A stretch of DNA of 44,272 nt from Clostridia bacterium (GCA_017938695.1 JAGBBA010000046.1:1-44272), one strand, 5' to 3'. Counted from the stretch's first letter, positions 1-8,180 are shown. Numbers and translations are program-made. Notes: a model not told the origin generated them from the letters alone.

Positions 1-5
1 TTCAT
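1..5 (-). CDS. start of a gene running off the left edge
   Basis: A leftward gene probably begins here. On the minus strand AAAGGAGG (13-20) lies 7 bases ahead of ATG (3-5). Only the first codons are inside the window, so no product can be named. Confidence 0.5.
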
Positions 6-50
6 GATGATGCCTCCTTTGCTTGCTTTTGCGGTTGCCAGACCACTCTC

Positions 51-56
51 AGTATA
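51..56 (-). promoter_or_regulatory. extended -10 box for the left-edge gene
   Basis: The minus strand reads TGC-TATACT about 45 bases upstream of the left-edge start codon. No convincing -35 lies 16-18 bases further up, which is acceptable for an extended -10 promoter. Confidence 0.4.
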
Positions 57-93
57 GCATAGGAGGCCTTTTTCCGTAGGTTTTTCTTATTGA

Positions 94-112
94 CCCCCAG
101 TTCAACTGGGGG
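94..112. other. perfect 7-bp hairpin
   Basis: CCCCCAG and CTGGGGG pair around a TTCAA loop, followed by TTTT on the plus strand. No rightward gene ends here, so it is not an obvious terminator. It could be a repeat remnant; nothing else supports that. Confidence 0.35.
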
Positions 113-140
113 TTTTATAACGCCTTTTCGGCTGACAATG

Positions 141-175
141 AAAAACGCAGCCGAAGGAAGCGTTTCGGCTGCGTT
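141..175 (-). terminator. terminator of the zinc-ribbon repeat protein gene
   Basis: AACGCAGCCGAA (144-155) pairs perfectly with TTCGGCTGCGTT (164-175) over an 8-base loop. In the minus direction the stem is followed by a T run (plus-strand A run 141-145), 40 bases past the stop codon at 216. Confidence 0.8.
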
Positions 176-215
176 TGGCAGCCCAGCGTAAGCACGGGCT
201 ATGGGTCAAAAGATT

Positions 216-3041
216 TTACTCGGCTGCACCCTCGGTGCGGGTGAGGCGGATGATCTTGGTGCGGTTGTCCCTCAGGTCGTAGAGCACGGCCTCATCGCCG
301 CTGACGGAGGCTAGGCGGTGGGTGGGCTGCAGGGTCTCCTTGCTGTCGCCGGTGCTCATGGCCAGGGTGCTGATGGAGAAGTGCAGCTCCTCGCTGCCCA
401 GGGTGCAGGTGCCGTCCTCGCGGAAGATGAAGCTTTCGCCGTCGCGGTTCACCCAGGTGCCCAGAATGCGGTAGCAGGCGCGGTCCAACTGCTTGGCGGT
501 ATCCTTGTAGCCGGGCACGGCGCGGTAATAGGGCAGCGCGTCATAGGGGAAGCCAGCTTTGTCCAGGCGCTGGGCCTCCAGGTAGTTGGCCTCCTGCCAG
601 GTATCCGGCAGGGAAGCATATTTCTCCGGCAGGTCAGTCAGGTCCACACCGGAGAGCAGCTGCACGGCCTGGGCGTATTCGCCGCCAGCCATGGCCTGGG
701 CGACGGCCTCGGCGGTGGCCTGGTAGCATTCGTCGTAGAGGCTTTCCGCCTGGGCGGGGGCATCCTGCACATTGCCAGCCAGGGTGTAGTACCGGGCGGC
801 CTGCAGGGTGAGGCCCTCGGCCTTGGTTTCACCGGCCAGGGCGTAGTAGGCCTCCTGGGCCTTCAGGGCGGCATCCTCGTGGGAGACGATGGAAGTGAAC
901 AGCTCGGCGGCTTCCAGGTACTTCTGCTCGGCCATCAGGGCGGAGGCAGCCAGGTAGTCGCAGGCAGCCAGCCTGGCGGCAGCATCGGCATGGCCGGAAA
1001 GCTGCTCGAAGATGGGCCGTGCGGCGGCATAATCACCGGCGGCCAACAGGGCTTCGGCCTGGGTGAAGCGGATCTGCTCCAGCTTGTCGGCGGAATCCCT
1101 GTAGCCGTCCACCAGGGCGTAGAGCTTCTCAGCGGCGGCAAAGTCCTGGGCGTCGAAGAGGATCTCCGCCTGCTTGTAGCGGGCGATGCGCAGCTGCTTT
1201 TCGCTGTCGCTGTAATCCCCCAGGATCTCATACTGGGCGATGGCACCGGGGTAGTTGCCCTGGTTCATCAGGCTGTCGGCCAGGCGGTAGCGGGCCTTGT
1301 TCAGCTGCTTGTCCGCATCCCGGTAGCCGGGGATCTTGCTGAAGCCGTCCACTGCGGCCTGGTAATCCTTGCGGTCGTAGGCGGCGTCGGCAGGGGCGTA
1401 GATGCACTCCTGGCGCAGGTCGGCCACGTCCTGGTAATCATCGGGCAGCTGGGCCAGGTAGGTACCGGCCAGGGTGTATTCCATGTCGTCCATGGCAGTC
1501 TTGGCCAGGGTGTAGATGCAGTTGTCGCGCTTGGCGGCGGCATCCTGATAGGTGCTGATCTTGCTGAACAGCTCGATGGCGGTGATGTAGTCACCGGCCT
1601 GCATGGCTTCGTCGGCGGGGGTGTAGAAGCACAGGCTGGCCTGGTCGGCCGCGTCCTGATAATCCCCGGCCAGCAGGAATTCCTCGCCAGCCACCAGCAT
1701 TTCGCCCTGGTCGCGGAGCAGTTCGCCCTGCTTGTAGTGCACCTGCTTGATCAATTCATCGGCGTCTTCAAAGCCGGAAACCTGCTTGAGCAGCGTTAGC
1801 GCGGCGTCCCATTCGCCGGTTTCGAGAGCCTCCTTGCCGGGGAGATACACGGCCTGCTTGGCCTTCACCGGCGCGTCGTCATAATCGCCCAGGGCCTCGA
1901 AGGCGGCGCGGGCCTCGTCGTACTGCTTGCTTTGCAAAAGGGCGTCGGCGGCCAGGTAATCGCAGTAGGTCACCTGGGCGGCACTGTCCTGATAATCGCC
2001 CAGGGCGGCATACAGCTCCCGGGCTTCGGCGGTGCGGCCACCCTGCAGCAGCAGCCCGGCGCGGAGGTACTCCGCCTCGGTTACCAGCTGGGGCGCATCC
2101 TCATAATCGCCCAGGGCTTCCAGGGTGTTGCGGGCGTCCAGCACGGCCTTTTCGTCCTGGCTGGTCATGCTGTTCTTCGCCAGCAGATAGCGGCACTGCT
2201 TGAGGTAGTCTTCCGCCTCCAGGTAGTCGCCCATGTCGGCAAAGACGGTCTCGGCCTTGGCCCAGTTACCGTCGTTCAGGTCGCGGACGGCCAGCTGGTA
2301 TTGCACATAGGGCCAGGCGTGGAACACGCCCACATAGGCCAGGGCGGCACACACGGCCAGGGACACCACCGCGATGGTGATGCGCTTTTTCTTCTTTTGC
2401 TTGGCCTGGTACTTGGCTTCGCGCTCCAATTGCAGGCGGGAGGCATCCTCGCGGGCGGCCTTGGCCTTCAGGGCCAGCTGCTGCTCGCGCTGCTTGGCGG
2501 TTTTCTCGATGGCCTCGCGGTTGAACTGCTCGAAGACCAGCTTCTTCTCCCGGTGGCAGCGGATGCAGCGGTCGCTGTAATCCGCATTGGGGCGGCCGCA
2601 CACGCACAGCCACAGGCCCTCCTGCTCCTGGGGGAAGCCCACGGCGGCGGGCCCGGCGGCATAGCGCAGGTTTTCCAGCGAGCGGCTGTTGGGCAGGGCG
2701 TTGGAGGTATATTCGCTCATGGGCCCCTTGCCACGCCGCCAGATGCTGTTGTCGTCGAACCAGACCTTTTCGATCACGGTTTCGATCTGGGCGGGCTTCG
2801 CGTCCTCTTCCACCGGCACGGACAGGCCGAAGGTCTTGCCGGGCTCGCCGTGCAGGTCATGGCCGCGGTAGGTCAGCCGGGACAGTTCGCTGCCGTCCTT
2901 GCCGGTGAGGATCAGCGTCACCTCCACCGAGGAGATCAGCTTATCCGAAAGATTGTACAGCAAAAGATCGCAGGCGGCATAATCCTCCTGGGGAAGCTCG
3001 TAGCGCCACAGCTCCGCCGGGCAGGTCAGGTCGATCTTCAT
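216..3041 (-). CDS. membrane-anchored zinc-ribbon protein with about 16 TPR-like repeats
   Basis: 941 aa, function unknown. Residues 1-140 form a beta-rich domain, followed by a zinc-ribbon pattern (Cys146, Cys148, Cys159, Cys162). A basic, coiled-coil-like stretch (170-220) precedes one transmembrane helix (221-240). From about residue 249 come roughly 16 repeats of about 37 residues, each with a GDY-x-DA core, which should fold as TPR/Sel1-like helical pairs. A C-terminal beta domain (from about 885) resembles lipocalin-like modules. With no signal peptide, the zinc ribbon should be cytoplasmic and the repeats outside, which suggests a scaffold or sensor (inference). The start follows AGAGGTGA with good spacing. 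The gene begins 20 bases after the stop of the 4255-3062 gene, so the two form an operon. Long frames on the opposite strand are artefacts of the repeats. Confidence 0.85.
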   Translation of the reverse strand: MKIDLTCPAELWRYELPQEDYAACDLLLYNLSDKLISSVEVTLILTGKDGSELSRLTYRGHDLHGEPGKTFGLSVPVEEDAKPAQIETVIEKVWFDDNSIWRRGKGPMSEYTSNALPNSRSLENLRYAAGPAAVGFPQEQEGLWLCVCGRPNADYSDRCIRCHREKKLVFEQFNREAIEKTAKQREQQLALKAKAAREDASRLQLEREAKYQAKQKKKKRITIAVVSLAVCAALAYVGVFHAWPYVQYQLAVRDLNDGNWAKAETVFADMGDYLEAEDYLKQCRYLLAKNSMTSQDEKAVLDARNTLEALGDYEDAPQLVTEAEYLRAGLLLQGGRTAEARELYAALGDYQDSAAQVTYCDYLAADALLQSKQYDEARAAFEALGDYDDAPVKAKQAVYLPGKEALETGEWDAALTLLKQVSGFEDADELIKQVHYKQGELLRDQGEMLVAGEEFLLAGDYQDAADQASLCFYTPADEAMQAGDYITAIELFSKISTYQDAAAKRDNCIYTLAKTAMDDMEYTLAGTYLAQLPDDYQDVADLRQECIYAPADAAYDRKDYQAAVDGFSKIPGYRDADKQLNKARYRLADSLMNQGNYPGAIAQYEILGDYSDSEKQLRIARYKQAEILFDAQDFAAAEKLYALVDGYRDSADKLEQIRFTQAEALLAAGDYAAARPIFEQLSGHADAAARLAACDYLAASALMAEQKYLEAAELFTSIVSHEDAALKAQEAYYALAGETKAEGLTLQAARYYTLAGNVQDAPAQAESLYDECYQATAEAVAQAMAGGEYAQAVQLLSGVDLTDLPEKYASLPDTWQEANYLEAQRLDKAGFPYDALPYYRAVPGYKDTAKQLDRACYRILGTWVNRDGESFIFREDGTCTLGSEELHFSISTLAMSTGDSKETLQPTHRLASVSGDEAVLYDLRDNRTKIIRLTRTEGAAE

Positions 3042-3061
3042 GAAAGGTCACCTCTTGTAGA

Positions 3062-4255
3062 TCAGTGGGTGAAGTAAAGCATGATTTCGTTCAGGGACAT
3101 GTAGCTGAAGTTCATGTGCAGCACCACGGCCTGGCCGGAGGCGGCGCGCAGGGTGTAGCGCAGGGTGGCGGAGCCGTCCTCGCTGTATTCGGCGGTGCCG
3201 CAGGTATCGGAACCGGCGGTGCCGTAGAGCACCTCGGTCATGGTGGCGTCGTCGTACTGGCCCTCGTTATAGCGGAAGCGGTTCAGCACGCTGGGGAAGC
3301 TGTCGCCGATGCGCACGCAGCGGGGGCCTTCGATGCCGTCGGCCAGGATGGACATGGCGTAGAGGGCGGGGTTTTCCTTGTTCTTGTCATAAACGAAGGT
3401 CAATTCGCACTGGGCGAACTCCATGGCGCGGATGTACTCGCCGGTGTCGTCCTCCATCCACTGATCCTCCCGGGGGGCACCGAAGGCAGCCTGGGCAGAT
3501 TCGGGGGTGAGGGTGAGGAAGTCGATGCCGGCAAAGGCCAGGTCGCTCTCCTGGAAGGGGGTCAAGTCGGTGCCGATATAGCTGACGGGCACCTGGGTGT
3601 AGGCAGTTTGAGCCATCACGTCTTCCACGGTACTGAGGTTATCCAGCACGTCGGCCTCGTCGATGACCACGTCCAGGCCGTAGGCGCGGATGGCGGCCAC
3701 CATGTTCTCCTGAATGGTGTACAGAAGGCCCGCATCGGTATAGCCGTCGCCGCCGGAGGCCAGCTGGTCGTGCACGGCATACTGGATGGCCATGATGCGC
3801 TGGCCGTCGCGCTGCACCCAGCCCCACATGGCACCCATGGGCATGGTGTTGCTCAGGTACAGGGCGGCAAAGCCGCGGTCGCCTGCCAGGTTTTCGTTTT
3901 CATTATAATAGGCGGCCAGCACGTCGCTGGTGAACATATCCACCTTGGTGCCCCGGGGGGCCTCCTCCTCGGCACTGACGATCACCAGGTTCTTCAACAC
4001 GCTGTCCTCGGTCATCTCAGGACGGTCCATGTACAGCGTGGCAAATTCATAAATGAAGGCATAGCCGTCCTCGGAATAGGCTTCGGGGGCGGTGGGATCG
4101 TTCAGGGGCTGCTCCTTCAGGGCGCGGGCCTTATAGCTGTTGGCCCAGGTGAGCAGTTCCTCCCACTCCAGGGCACCGGCAGCATTGTCCTCGGCCAGGG
4201 CAGGAACGACGGGCAGAAGCATCAGGGTCATGATCAGGCAAAGCAGGCGTTTCAT
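3062..4255 (-). CDS. secreted protein of unknown function
   Basis: 397 aa, not recognised. A clear signal peptide (MKRLL, a hydrophobic core, then ALA before Glu) indicates export. The mature part is acidic with mixed helix and strand and no transmembrane segment or catalytic motif I can name. Two starts are possible. A GTG at 4261 lies only 4 bases from the GGAG and is too close, whereas the ATG at 4255 has 10-base spacing and places Lys-Arg at the head of the signal peptide, so I chose the ATG. It is the first gene of a two-gene operon with the zinc-ribbon repeat protein (20-base gap). If the partner's repeats are indeed extracellular, the two products could meet outside the membrane; that is inference from order only. 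The 110 bases upstream are AT-rich, but I found no convincing promoter. Confidence 0.75.
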   Translation of the reverse strand: MKRLLCLIMTLMLLPVVPALAEDNAAGALEWEELLTWANSYKARALKEQPLNDPTAPEAYSEDGYAFIYEFATLYMDRPEMTEDSVLKNLVIVSAEEEAPRGTKVDMFTSDVLAAYYNENENLAGDRGFAALYLSNTMPMGAMWGWVQRDGQRIMAIQYAVHDQLASGGDGYTDAGLLYTIQENMVAAIRAYGLDVVIDEADVLDNLSTVEDVMAQTAYTQVPVSYIGTDLTPFQESDLAFAGIDFLTLTPESAQAAFGAPREDQWMEDDTGEYIRAMEFAQCELTFVYDKNKENPALYAMSILADGIEGPRCVRIGDSFPSVLNRFRYNEGQYDDATMTEVLYGTAGSDTCGTAEYSEDGSATLRYTLRAASGQAVVLHMNFSYMSLNEIMLYFTH

Positions 4256-4372
4256 CGTCACAAAACTCCTTTTGGAATATCCATAGTTTTTTCCAGCTTT
4301 TATTTTAACCTAAAAATCATGACTTGTACAGATATTTTTGTAAAATTTCTGCCTTAATCGTCATAATTTCTT

Positions 4373-4414
4373 AATAAAAGTGCCCCGTGCGGAAAGAAAG
4401 GCAGGCCGCACGGG
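4373..4414 (-). terminator. terminator of the SH3b protein gene
   Basis: CCCCGTGCGG (4383-4392) pairs perfectly with CCGCACGGGG (4405-4414). On the minus strand the stem is followed by CACTTTTATT. It lies 45 bases past the stop at 4459. Confidence 0.75.
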
Positions 4415-4458
4415 GTCAAGATGTGCTCATCGCAGGAGTCTTTTGTGTCGGTTTTGGG

Positions 4459-5382
4459 TTACTTCATGAACCAGGTGCTGATGTAGCCGGTCACGCCTTC
4501 CACATCCACCTTGCACCAGTCGGTGCCGTGCTCCAGCACGGTGACGGTGGTGCCCACGGGCACAGTGCGGATGATCTCGCTCTGCAGGCTGGGGCCCTTG
4601 CGGAAGTTGACGATCTTGCCGCCGTTGACGTTGATCAGCTGGGCGGTGTAGGGCTGAGCCTCGCCCTTCTCATCGGTGACCTTGAGGAATTTGGCCATCA
4701 TGTAGCCGATCTTGCCGTCCTCCACCTGCACCTTATGCCAGGTGGAACCAGACTTGAGGATGGTCACCTTCACGCCGTTGCGGTAGTAATCCAGCACCTT
4801 GGCGTCCAGGGAGGCGGACTGGCGCAGGTTGAGCACCTGGGTGTCCTTGGGATTGTTCACCAGGGCGATCTTACCGGTGGCACTGCTGCCGGAAGAGGCA
4901 TTGCCGGAAGAGAAGTTCAGGTACTGAGTAGCCATGAAGCCTTCCTGGCCGTTCACGCTCACGCGGGACCAGGCGGCACCCTTCTGCAGCACGGTCACCT
5001 TGGTGCCGGGCTTGTAACTGGTGATGATGGCACCCTCCATGCTGGGCTCCTCGCGGAAGTTCAGGCCGATGCCAGTGTTGGTGCGCACGGTGGCGGTGGT
5101 GTCCTTGTTCTCGGTGGAGAGGTACTTGGCCATCATGTAGCCGCTCTTGCCGCCCACCTCGACCTTGTGCCACTCGTCGCCGGCTTCAACGATCTCCACC
5201 AGCGTGCCGGTGGGGAACTGCCCCAGCACCTTGGCGGTGAGGGAGGCGGTTTCGCGCAGGTTCAGCGCGCCGCCCTTCACCAGGGCGGACTGGGCGGTGT
5301 CGGCCATGGCCATCATAGGGGTGAGGGACAGGGCCGCAGCGGCGGTGATCCCCGCCAGCTTCTTGAAAGATACGTGTTTCAT
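4459..5382 (-). CDS. secreted protein of four bacterial SH3 (SH3b) domains
   Basis: 307 aa. A signal peptide (residues 1-28, ending MAMA before Asp) leads into four SH3b repeats at about 33-91, 96-156, 172-233 and 247-307. Each carries the family pattern LN(L/F)R near its start and a final (S/I)GY(M/I) segment followed by the closing strand. SH3b domains bind peptidoglycan peptides or other wall parts (established for the family). No hydrolase domain is attached, so it is probably a wall-binding or adaptor protein rather than an enzyme. Short Ser/Gly-rich linkers separate the repeats, most clearly between the second and third. The start follows GGAGG with 8-base spacing. It is a single-gene unit with its own terminator and a perfect inverted repeat in its leader. 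Confidence 0.85.
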   Translation of the reverse strand: MKHVSFKKLAGITAAAALSLTPMMAMADTAQSALVKGGALNLRETASLTAKVLGQFPTGTLVEIVEAGDEWHKVEVGGKSGYMMAKYLSTENKDTTATVRTNTGIGLNFREEPSMEGAIITSYKPGTKVTVLQKGAAWSRVSVNGQEGFMATQYLNFSSGNASSGSSATGKIALVNNPKDTQVLNLRQSASLDAKVLDYYRNGVKVTILKSGSTWHKVQVEDGKIGYMMAKFLKVTDEKGEAQPYTAQLINVNGGKIVNFRKGPSLQSEIIRTVPVGTTVTVLEHGTDWCKVDVEGVTGYISTWFMK

Positions 5383-5403
5383 TTCGGGTTCCTCCTTTGC
5401 TTT

Positions 5404-5425
5404 GTGTAAGCCAGGCAGCTTACAC
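5404..5425. promoter_or_regulatory. perfect inverted repeat upstream of the SH3b gene
   Basis: GTGTAAGC (5404-5411) and GCTTACAC (5418-5425) are perfect 8-base arms around a 6-base centre, about 22-43 bases upstream of the start at 5382. It could be an operator or a leader hairpin. No regulator is known for it. Confidence 0.4.
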
Positions 5426-5529
5426 CCACATAACGCAGCAAATCAGGACTGTATTGCTGGCAAAAGCTGTTATGCAGCAAGGCTTTGCACCGTTTTGGAT
5501 AATGATGGAAACATCACTGTTATACGGCC

Positions 5530-5558
5530 TTGTGTCCCTGGGCGAAACATGTTATAAT
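5530..5558 (+). promoter_or_regulatory. promoter of the KDG kinase gene
   Basis: A consensus TATAAT (5553-5558) with TG one base upstream (extended -10) sits 17 bases from TTGTGT (5530-5535). The expected start of transcription is 25 bases or so ahead of the ATG at 5590. Confidence 0.65.
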
Positions 5559-5589
5559 ATGGTTACAAGCTATCTGGAGGTCGTTTCAC

Positions 5590-6678
5590 ATGATCCATAT
5601 GAATCCGTTGACGAAGGATAATCCCTTCCCCAAGAAGTTCATCACCATGGGCGAAATCATGCTGCGCCTGTCTCCGCCCAACTACGCCAAGATCCGCATG
5701 GCCAACAACTTCGACGCCAGCTACGGCGGCTCCGAGGCCAACATCGCCCTGGCCCTGGCTAACCTGGGTGTGGACAGCACCTTCTTCTCCGTGGTGCCCA
5801 ACAACTCCCTGGGCAAGAGCGCGGTGCGCATGCTCCGTTCCAATGATGTGCACTGTACGCCCATGATCCTCTCCACCCCGGAGGAGACCCCCACCCACCG
5901 CCTGGGCACCTACTACCTGGAAACCGGCTACGGCATCCGCCCCAGCAAGGTGATCTACGACCGCAAGCATTCCGCCCTGACGGAGTACGACTTCTCCAAG
6001 GTGGATCTGGACGAGCTGCTGGAGGGCTTCGACTGGCTGCACCTGTCCGGCATCACCCCGGCCCTGGCCCCCAACTGCCGCCAGTTTACCCTGGACATGC
6101 TCAAGGTGGCCCATGCCAAAGGGATGACCGTGTCCTTCGACGGCAACTTCCGCTCCACCCTGTGGACCTGGGAAGATGCCCGGGACTTCTGCACCGAGTG
6201 TCTGCCCTATGTGAACATCCTGCTGGGCATTGAGCCCTACCATCTGTGGAAGGATGAAAACGACCACACCAAGGGCGACTGGAAGGACGGCGTGCCCATG
6301 CAGCCCAGCTATGAGCAGCAGGACGAGATCTTCCAGCACTTCATTGCCAAGTATCCCAACCTGCAGTGCATTGCCCGGCACGTGCGTTACGCCCACTCCG
6401 GCAGCGAGAACAGCCTGAAGGCCTACATGTGGTATCAGGGCCACACCTTCGAGAGCAAGCTGTTCACCTTCAACATTCTGGACCGCGTGGGTGGCGGCGA
6501 TGCCTTTGCCTCCGGCCTGATCTACGCCTACATGCACGAGTATAAGCCCATGGATCTGATCAACTTCGCCGTGGCCTCCAGCGTGATCAAGCACACCATC
6601 CACGGCGACGCCAACATTACCGACGACGCCCGGTCCATCAAAAACCTGGCGAATATGAACTACGATATCAAGCGGTAA
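5590..6678 (+). CDS. kdgK: PfkB-family kinase, probable 2-keto-3-deoxygluconate kinase
   Basis: 362 aa, cytoplasmic. PfkB/ribokinase fold. The N-terminal sugar-binding pattern GGSEANIA (47-54) and the C-terminal signature DRVGGGDAFASG, with catalytic Asp304, are both intact. Length and overall pattern match the KDG kinase branch, which phosphorylates 2-keto-3-deoxygluconate to KDPG in uronate and pectin catabolism. A related sugar specificity cannot be excluded. I chose ATG 5590 because CTGGAGG (5574-5580) is 9 bases upstream and a strong promoter ends at 5558; the open frame extends further up but overlaps the promoter. It is a single-gene unit with its own terminator. It fits the rhamnogalacturonan genes at 33-41 kb, whose PL22 product would enter this pathway through KduI and KduD, neither of which is in the window. 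Confidence 0.85.
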   Translation: MIHMNPLTKDNPFPKKFITMGEIMLRLSPPNYAKIRMANNFDASYGGSEANIALALANLGVDSTFFSVVPNNSLGKSAVRMLRSNDVHCTPMILSTPEETPTHRLGTYYLETGYGIRPSKVIYDRKHSALTEYDFSKVDLDELLEGFDWLHLSGITPALAPNCRQFTLDMLKVAHAKGMTVSFDGNFRSTLWTWEDARDFCTECLPYVNILLGIEPYHLWKDENDHTKGDWKDGVPMQPSYEQQDEIFQHFIAKYPNLQCIARHVRYAHSGSENSLKAYMWYQGHTFESKLFTFNILDRVGGGDAFASGLIYAYMHEYKPMDLINFAVASSVIKHTIHGDANITDDARSIKNLANMNYDIKR

Positions 6679-6688
6679 ATGAAACATG

Positions 6689-6718
6689 TCCGGCATCCTG
6701 AGGGGTGCCGGATGATTT
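6689..6718 (+). terminator. terminator after kdgK
   Basis: TCCGGCATCC (6689-6698) pairs with GGGTGCCGGA (6703-6712), with one wobble pair and a TGAG loop, followed by TGATTTT. Confidence 0.65.
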
Positions 6719-6730
6719 TGCGCCAGAAAA

Positions 6731-6758
6731 TTGCAAAAAAATTTTGAAAAAATATATT
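6731..6758 (+). promoter_or_regulatory. putative promoter of the FMN-binding-like protein gene
   Basis: TTGCAA (6731-6736) and TATATT (6753-6758) are separated by 16 bases in an AT-rich stretch. The predicted leader is about 95 bases long. TACAAT (6762-6767) is an alternative -10. Confidence 0.45.
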
Positions 6759-6767
6759 GTATACAAT
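6756..6767. promoter_or_regulatory. ATTGTATACAAT palindrome, GntR/FCD-type operator candidate
   Basis: A perfect 12-base palindrome overlaps the -10 and transcription start region of the gene at 6863. Its core TTGT-AT-ACAA matches the operator style of FadR-branch GntR regulators, many of which sense organic acids or uronates. The position suits a repressor. No gntR gene is in the window. Confidence 0.5.
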
Positions 6768-6862
6768 CAAATTGGGAAGGAATTGATGGAGCGCATGGAG
6801 AACAGTACAGAGCAATTTCCCGAAATGAAGGAAATGCGAATGAAAAGCTGTGGAGGTATCCC

Positions 6863-7834
6863 ATGCGTAAAGTGATTTCCCTGATCCTCTGCCTGGCCCT
6901 GTGCCTGGCTTGCATCCCCGCTGTGGCCGAGGAAGCCGTGGCGGTGAAGACCGGCCTGTCCTTTGTGACCAGCGTGTCCGGCTCCAAGGACGGTGCTGCT
7001 CAGGCTACCCTGACCCTGGCTGCCGTGACCGTGGACGACAACGGCGTGATCGACTCCTGCGTGATCGACGCTGTGCAGGCCACCATCAACTTCGATGAGA
7101 ACGGCAAGCTGACCACCGCTCCCGCCACCGAGTTCGCCTCCAAGAACGAGCTGGGCGACGCCTACGGCATGCGTAAGGCTTCCTCCATTTCTGCTGAGTG
7201 GAACGAGCAGGCCGCTGCTTTCGCCGCCTACTGCGTGGGCAAGACCATCGACGAGCTGAAGGCCATGCCCGTGGACGAGGCCCAGAAGCCCGCTGATGCC
7301 GACCTGGCCGCTGGCTGCACCATGGCCGTGTACAACTTCCTGCCCAGCGTGGAAGACGCTGTGCGCAATGCCCAGCACCTGGGTGCCAAGAAGGGCGACA
7401 TGCTGAAGCTGACCACCACCGCCAACGCCTCCAAGTCCAAGGACGCTTCCGAGTCCGCCGACGGCCAGGCCCAGGTGTACGCTCATGTGGGCGTTGTGAC
7501 CCTGAACGGCGAAACCATCACCTCCTGCTACATCGACGCTGTGCAGGCTACCGTGAAGTTCAACGCCTCCGGCAAGATCACCTCTGACCTGGGTGCTGCT
7601 GTGCTGTCCAAGAACGTGATCAAGGACGGCTACGGCATGAAGGGTGCTTCCTCCATCGGCAAGGAATGGTACGAGCAGGCCGCTGGCTTCTGCGCCTATG
7701 TGACCGGCAAGACCATCGCTGACGTGGCTGGCATCGCCATCGTGGACGGCAAGGTTGCCGACGCTGACCTGGCCGCCACCACCACCATCGGCATCGCCGA
7801 CTTCCAGGCCCTGATCGAAAAGGCCGGCAAGTAA
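6863..7834 (+). CDS. secreted protein with two tandem divergent FMN-binding-like domains
   Basis: 323 aa with a signal peptide (1-22). The mature part is an internal duplication at about 30-172 and 200-323. The two halves share a VDDNGVIDSCVIDAVQ-like strand pair, a KN-x-x-x-D-x-YGM segment, EW-x-EQAA and GKT. Each half ends with DADLAA followed by GCT (151-153) or TTT (306-308), in the place where FMN-bind domains (PF04205; RnfG, NqrC, PplA) carry D-x-x-S/T-G-A-T, the site ApbE flavinylates. Here the S/T-G is replaced by L-A; the second half keeps the Thr (306) and the first half has Gly. The layout resembles the two-domain Listeria lipoprotein PplA, but there is no lipobox. An apbE gene lies 346 bases downstream. 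A flavin-carrying electron shuttle is an inference; a flavin-free relative is possible. TGGAGG (6851-6856) sets the start. Codon use (many GCT, GTT) resembles the binding-protein genes and suggests high expression. Confidence 0.6.
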   Translation: MRKVISLILCLALCLACIPAVAEEAVAVKTGLSFVTSVSGSKDGAAQATLTLAAVTVDDNGVIDSCVIDAVQATINFDENGKLTTAPATEFASKNELGDAYGMRKASSISAEWNEQAAAFAAYCVGKTIDELKAMPVDEAQKPADADLAAGCTMAVYNFLPSVEDAVRNAQHLGAKKGDMLKLTTTANASKSKDASESADGQAQVYAHVGVVTLNGETITSCYIDAVQATVKFNASGKITSDLGAAVLSKNVIKDGYGMKGASSIGKEWYEQAAGFCAYVTGKTIADVAGIAIVDGKVADADLAATTTIGIADFQALIEKAGK

Positions 7835-7838
7835 GCCT

Positions 7839-8120
7839 TCAACAAAGTGGCGGAGCCACTTTGTTGAGTTTGCGCTCCGTCACTGTGTCCGGCGTAAACG
7901 CCGTTCACGGCCGTTCCTTCGCGTAAGGAAAGTTTCCGGCAAAGCCGGAAACGCCCCGCCTACCCGAGGGAGAGGCTATGCCTCGACTAACGAGGCCAAT
8001 GCGAGCATTGGCCGAAGTGTAGCCAACGCACGGCCTTGTGCCGTGTGATGGCCGAGTACGGCGGAGCCGCCGGATACGATAACAGTCGAAGGGGCTGCGG
8101 CCCCTCCGACGCCACCCCTC
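7839..8120. repeat. array of about ten small perfect hairpins
   Basis: The 346-base gap between the two flavin genes holds no credible gene. It contains back-to-back inverted repeats with 2-5 base loops. The clearest are TCAACAAAGTGGC/GGA/GCCACTTTGTTGA (7839-7867), CGGCG/CGCCG (7890-7903), TTCCTT/AAGGAA (7915-7930), TTTCCGGC/GCCGGAAA (7933-7951), GAGGC/GCCTC (7972-7984), CCAATGC/GCATTGG (7996-8011), CACGGC/GCCGTG (about 8029-8045), CGGCG/CGCCG (8059-8072) and GGGGC/GCCCC (near 8090-8104). The first may end the upstream transcript, although its T run is weak. Confidence 0.7.
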
Positions 8121-8130
8121 AAGTACCCTC

Positions 8131-8166
8131 GGCTGCCTCCTCATTCCGGGGAGGCAGCCTTCTTTT
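8131..8166 (+). terminator. terminator-like hairpin just ahead of apbE
   Basis: GGCTGCCTCC (8131-8140) pairs perfectly with GGAGGCAGCC (8150-8159), followed by TTCTTTT. It ends 14 bases before the apbE start, so it would limit read-through from the upstream gene into apbE. No separate apbE promoter was found. Confidence 0.55.
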
Positions 8167-8180
8167 GCAAAGGAGATCCC

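Noticed and set aside
94-112. end of an IS200/IS605-type element
   Set aside because: The hairpin style is reminiscent of such ends, but no transposase or second end is visible.
318-1799. long plus-strand open frame opposite the repeat protein
   Set aside because: It mirrors the codon pattern of the minus-strand gene, has no ribosome site and its protein is Gly/Val/Gln/His-rich with no fold pattern.
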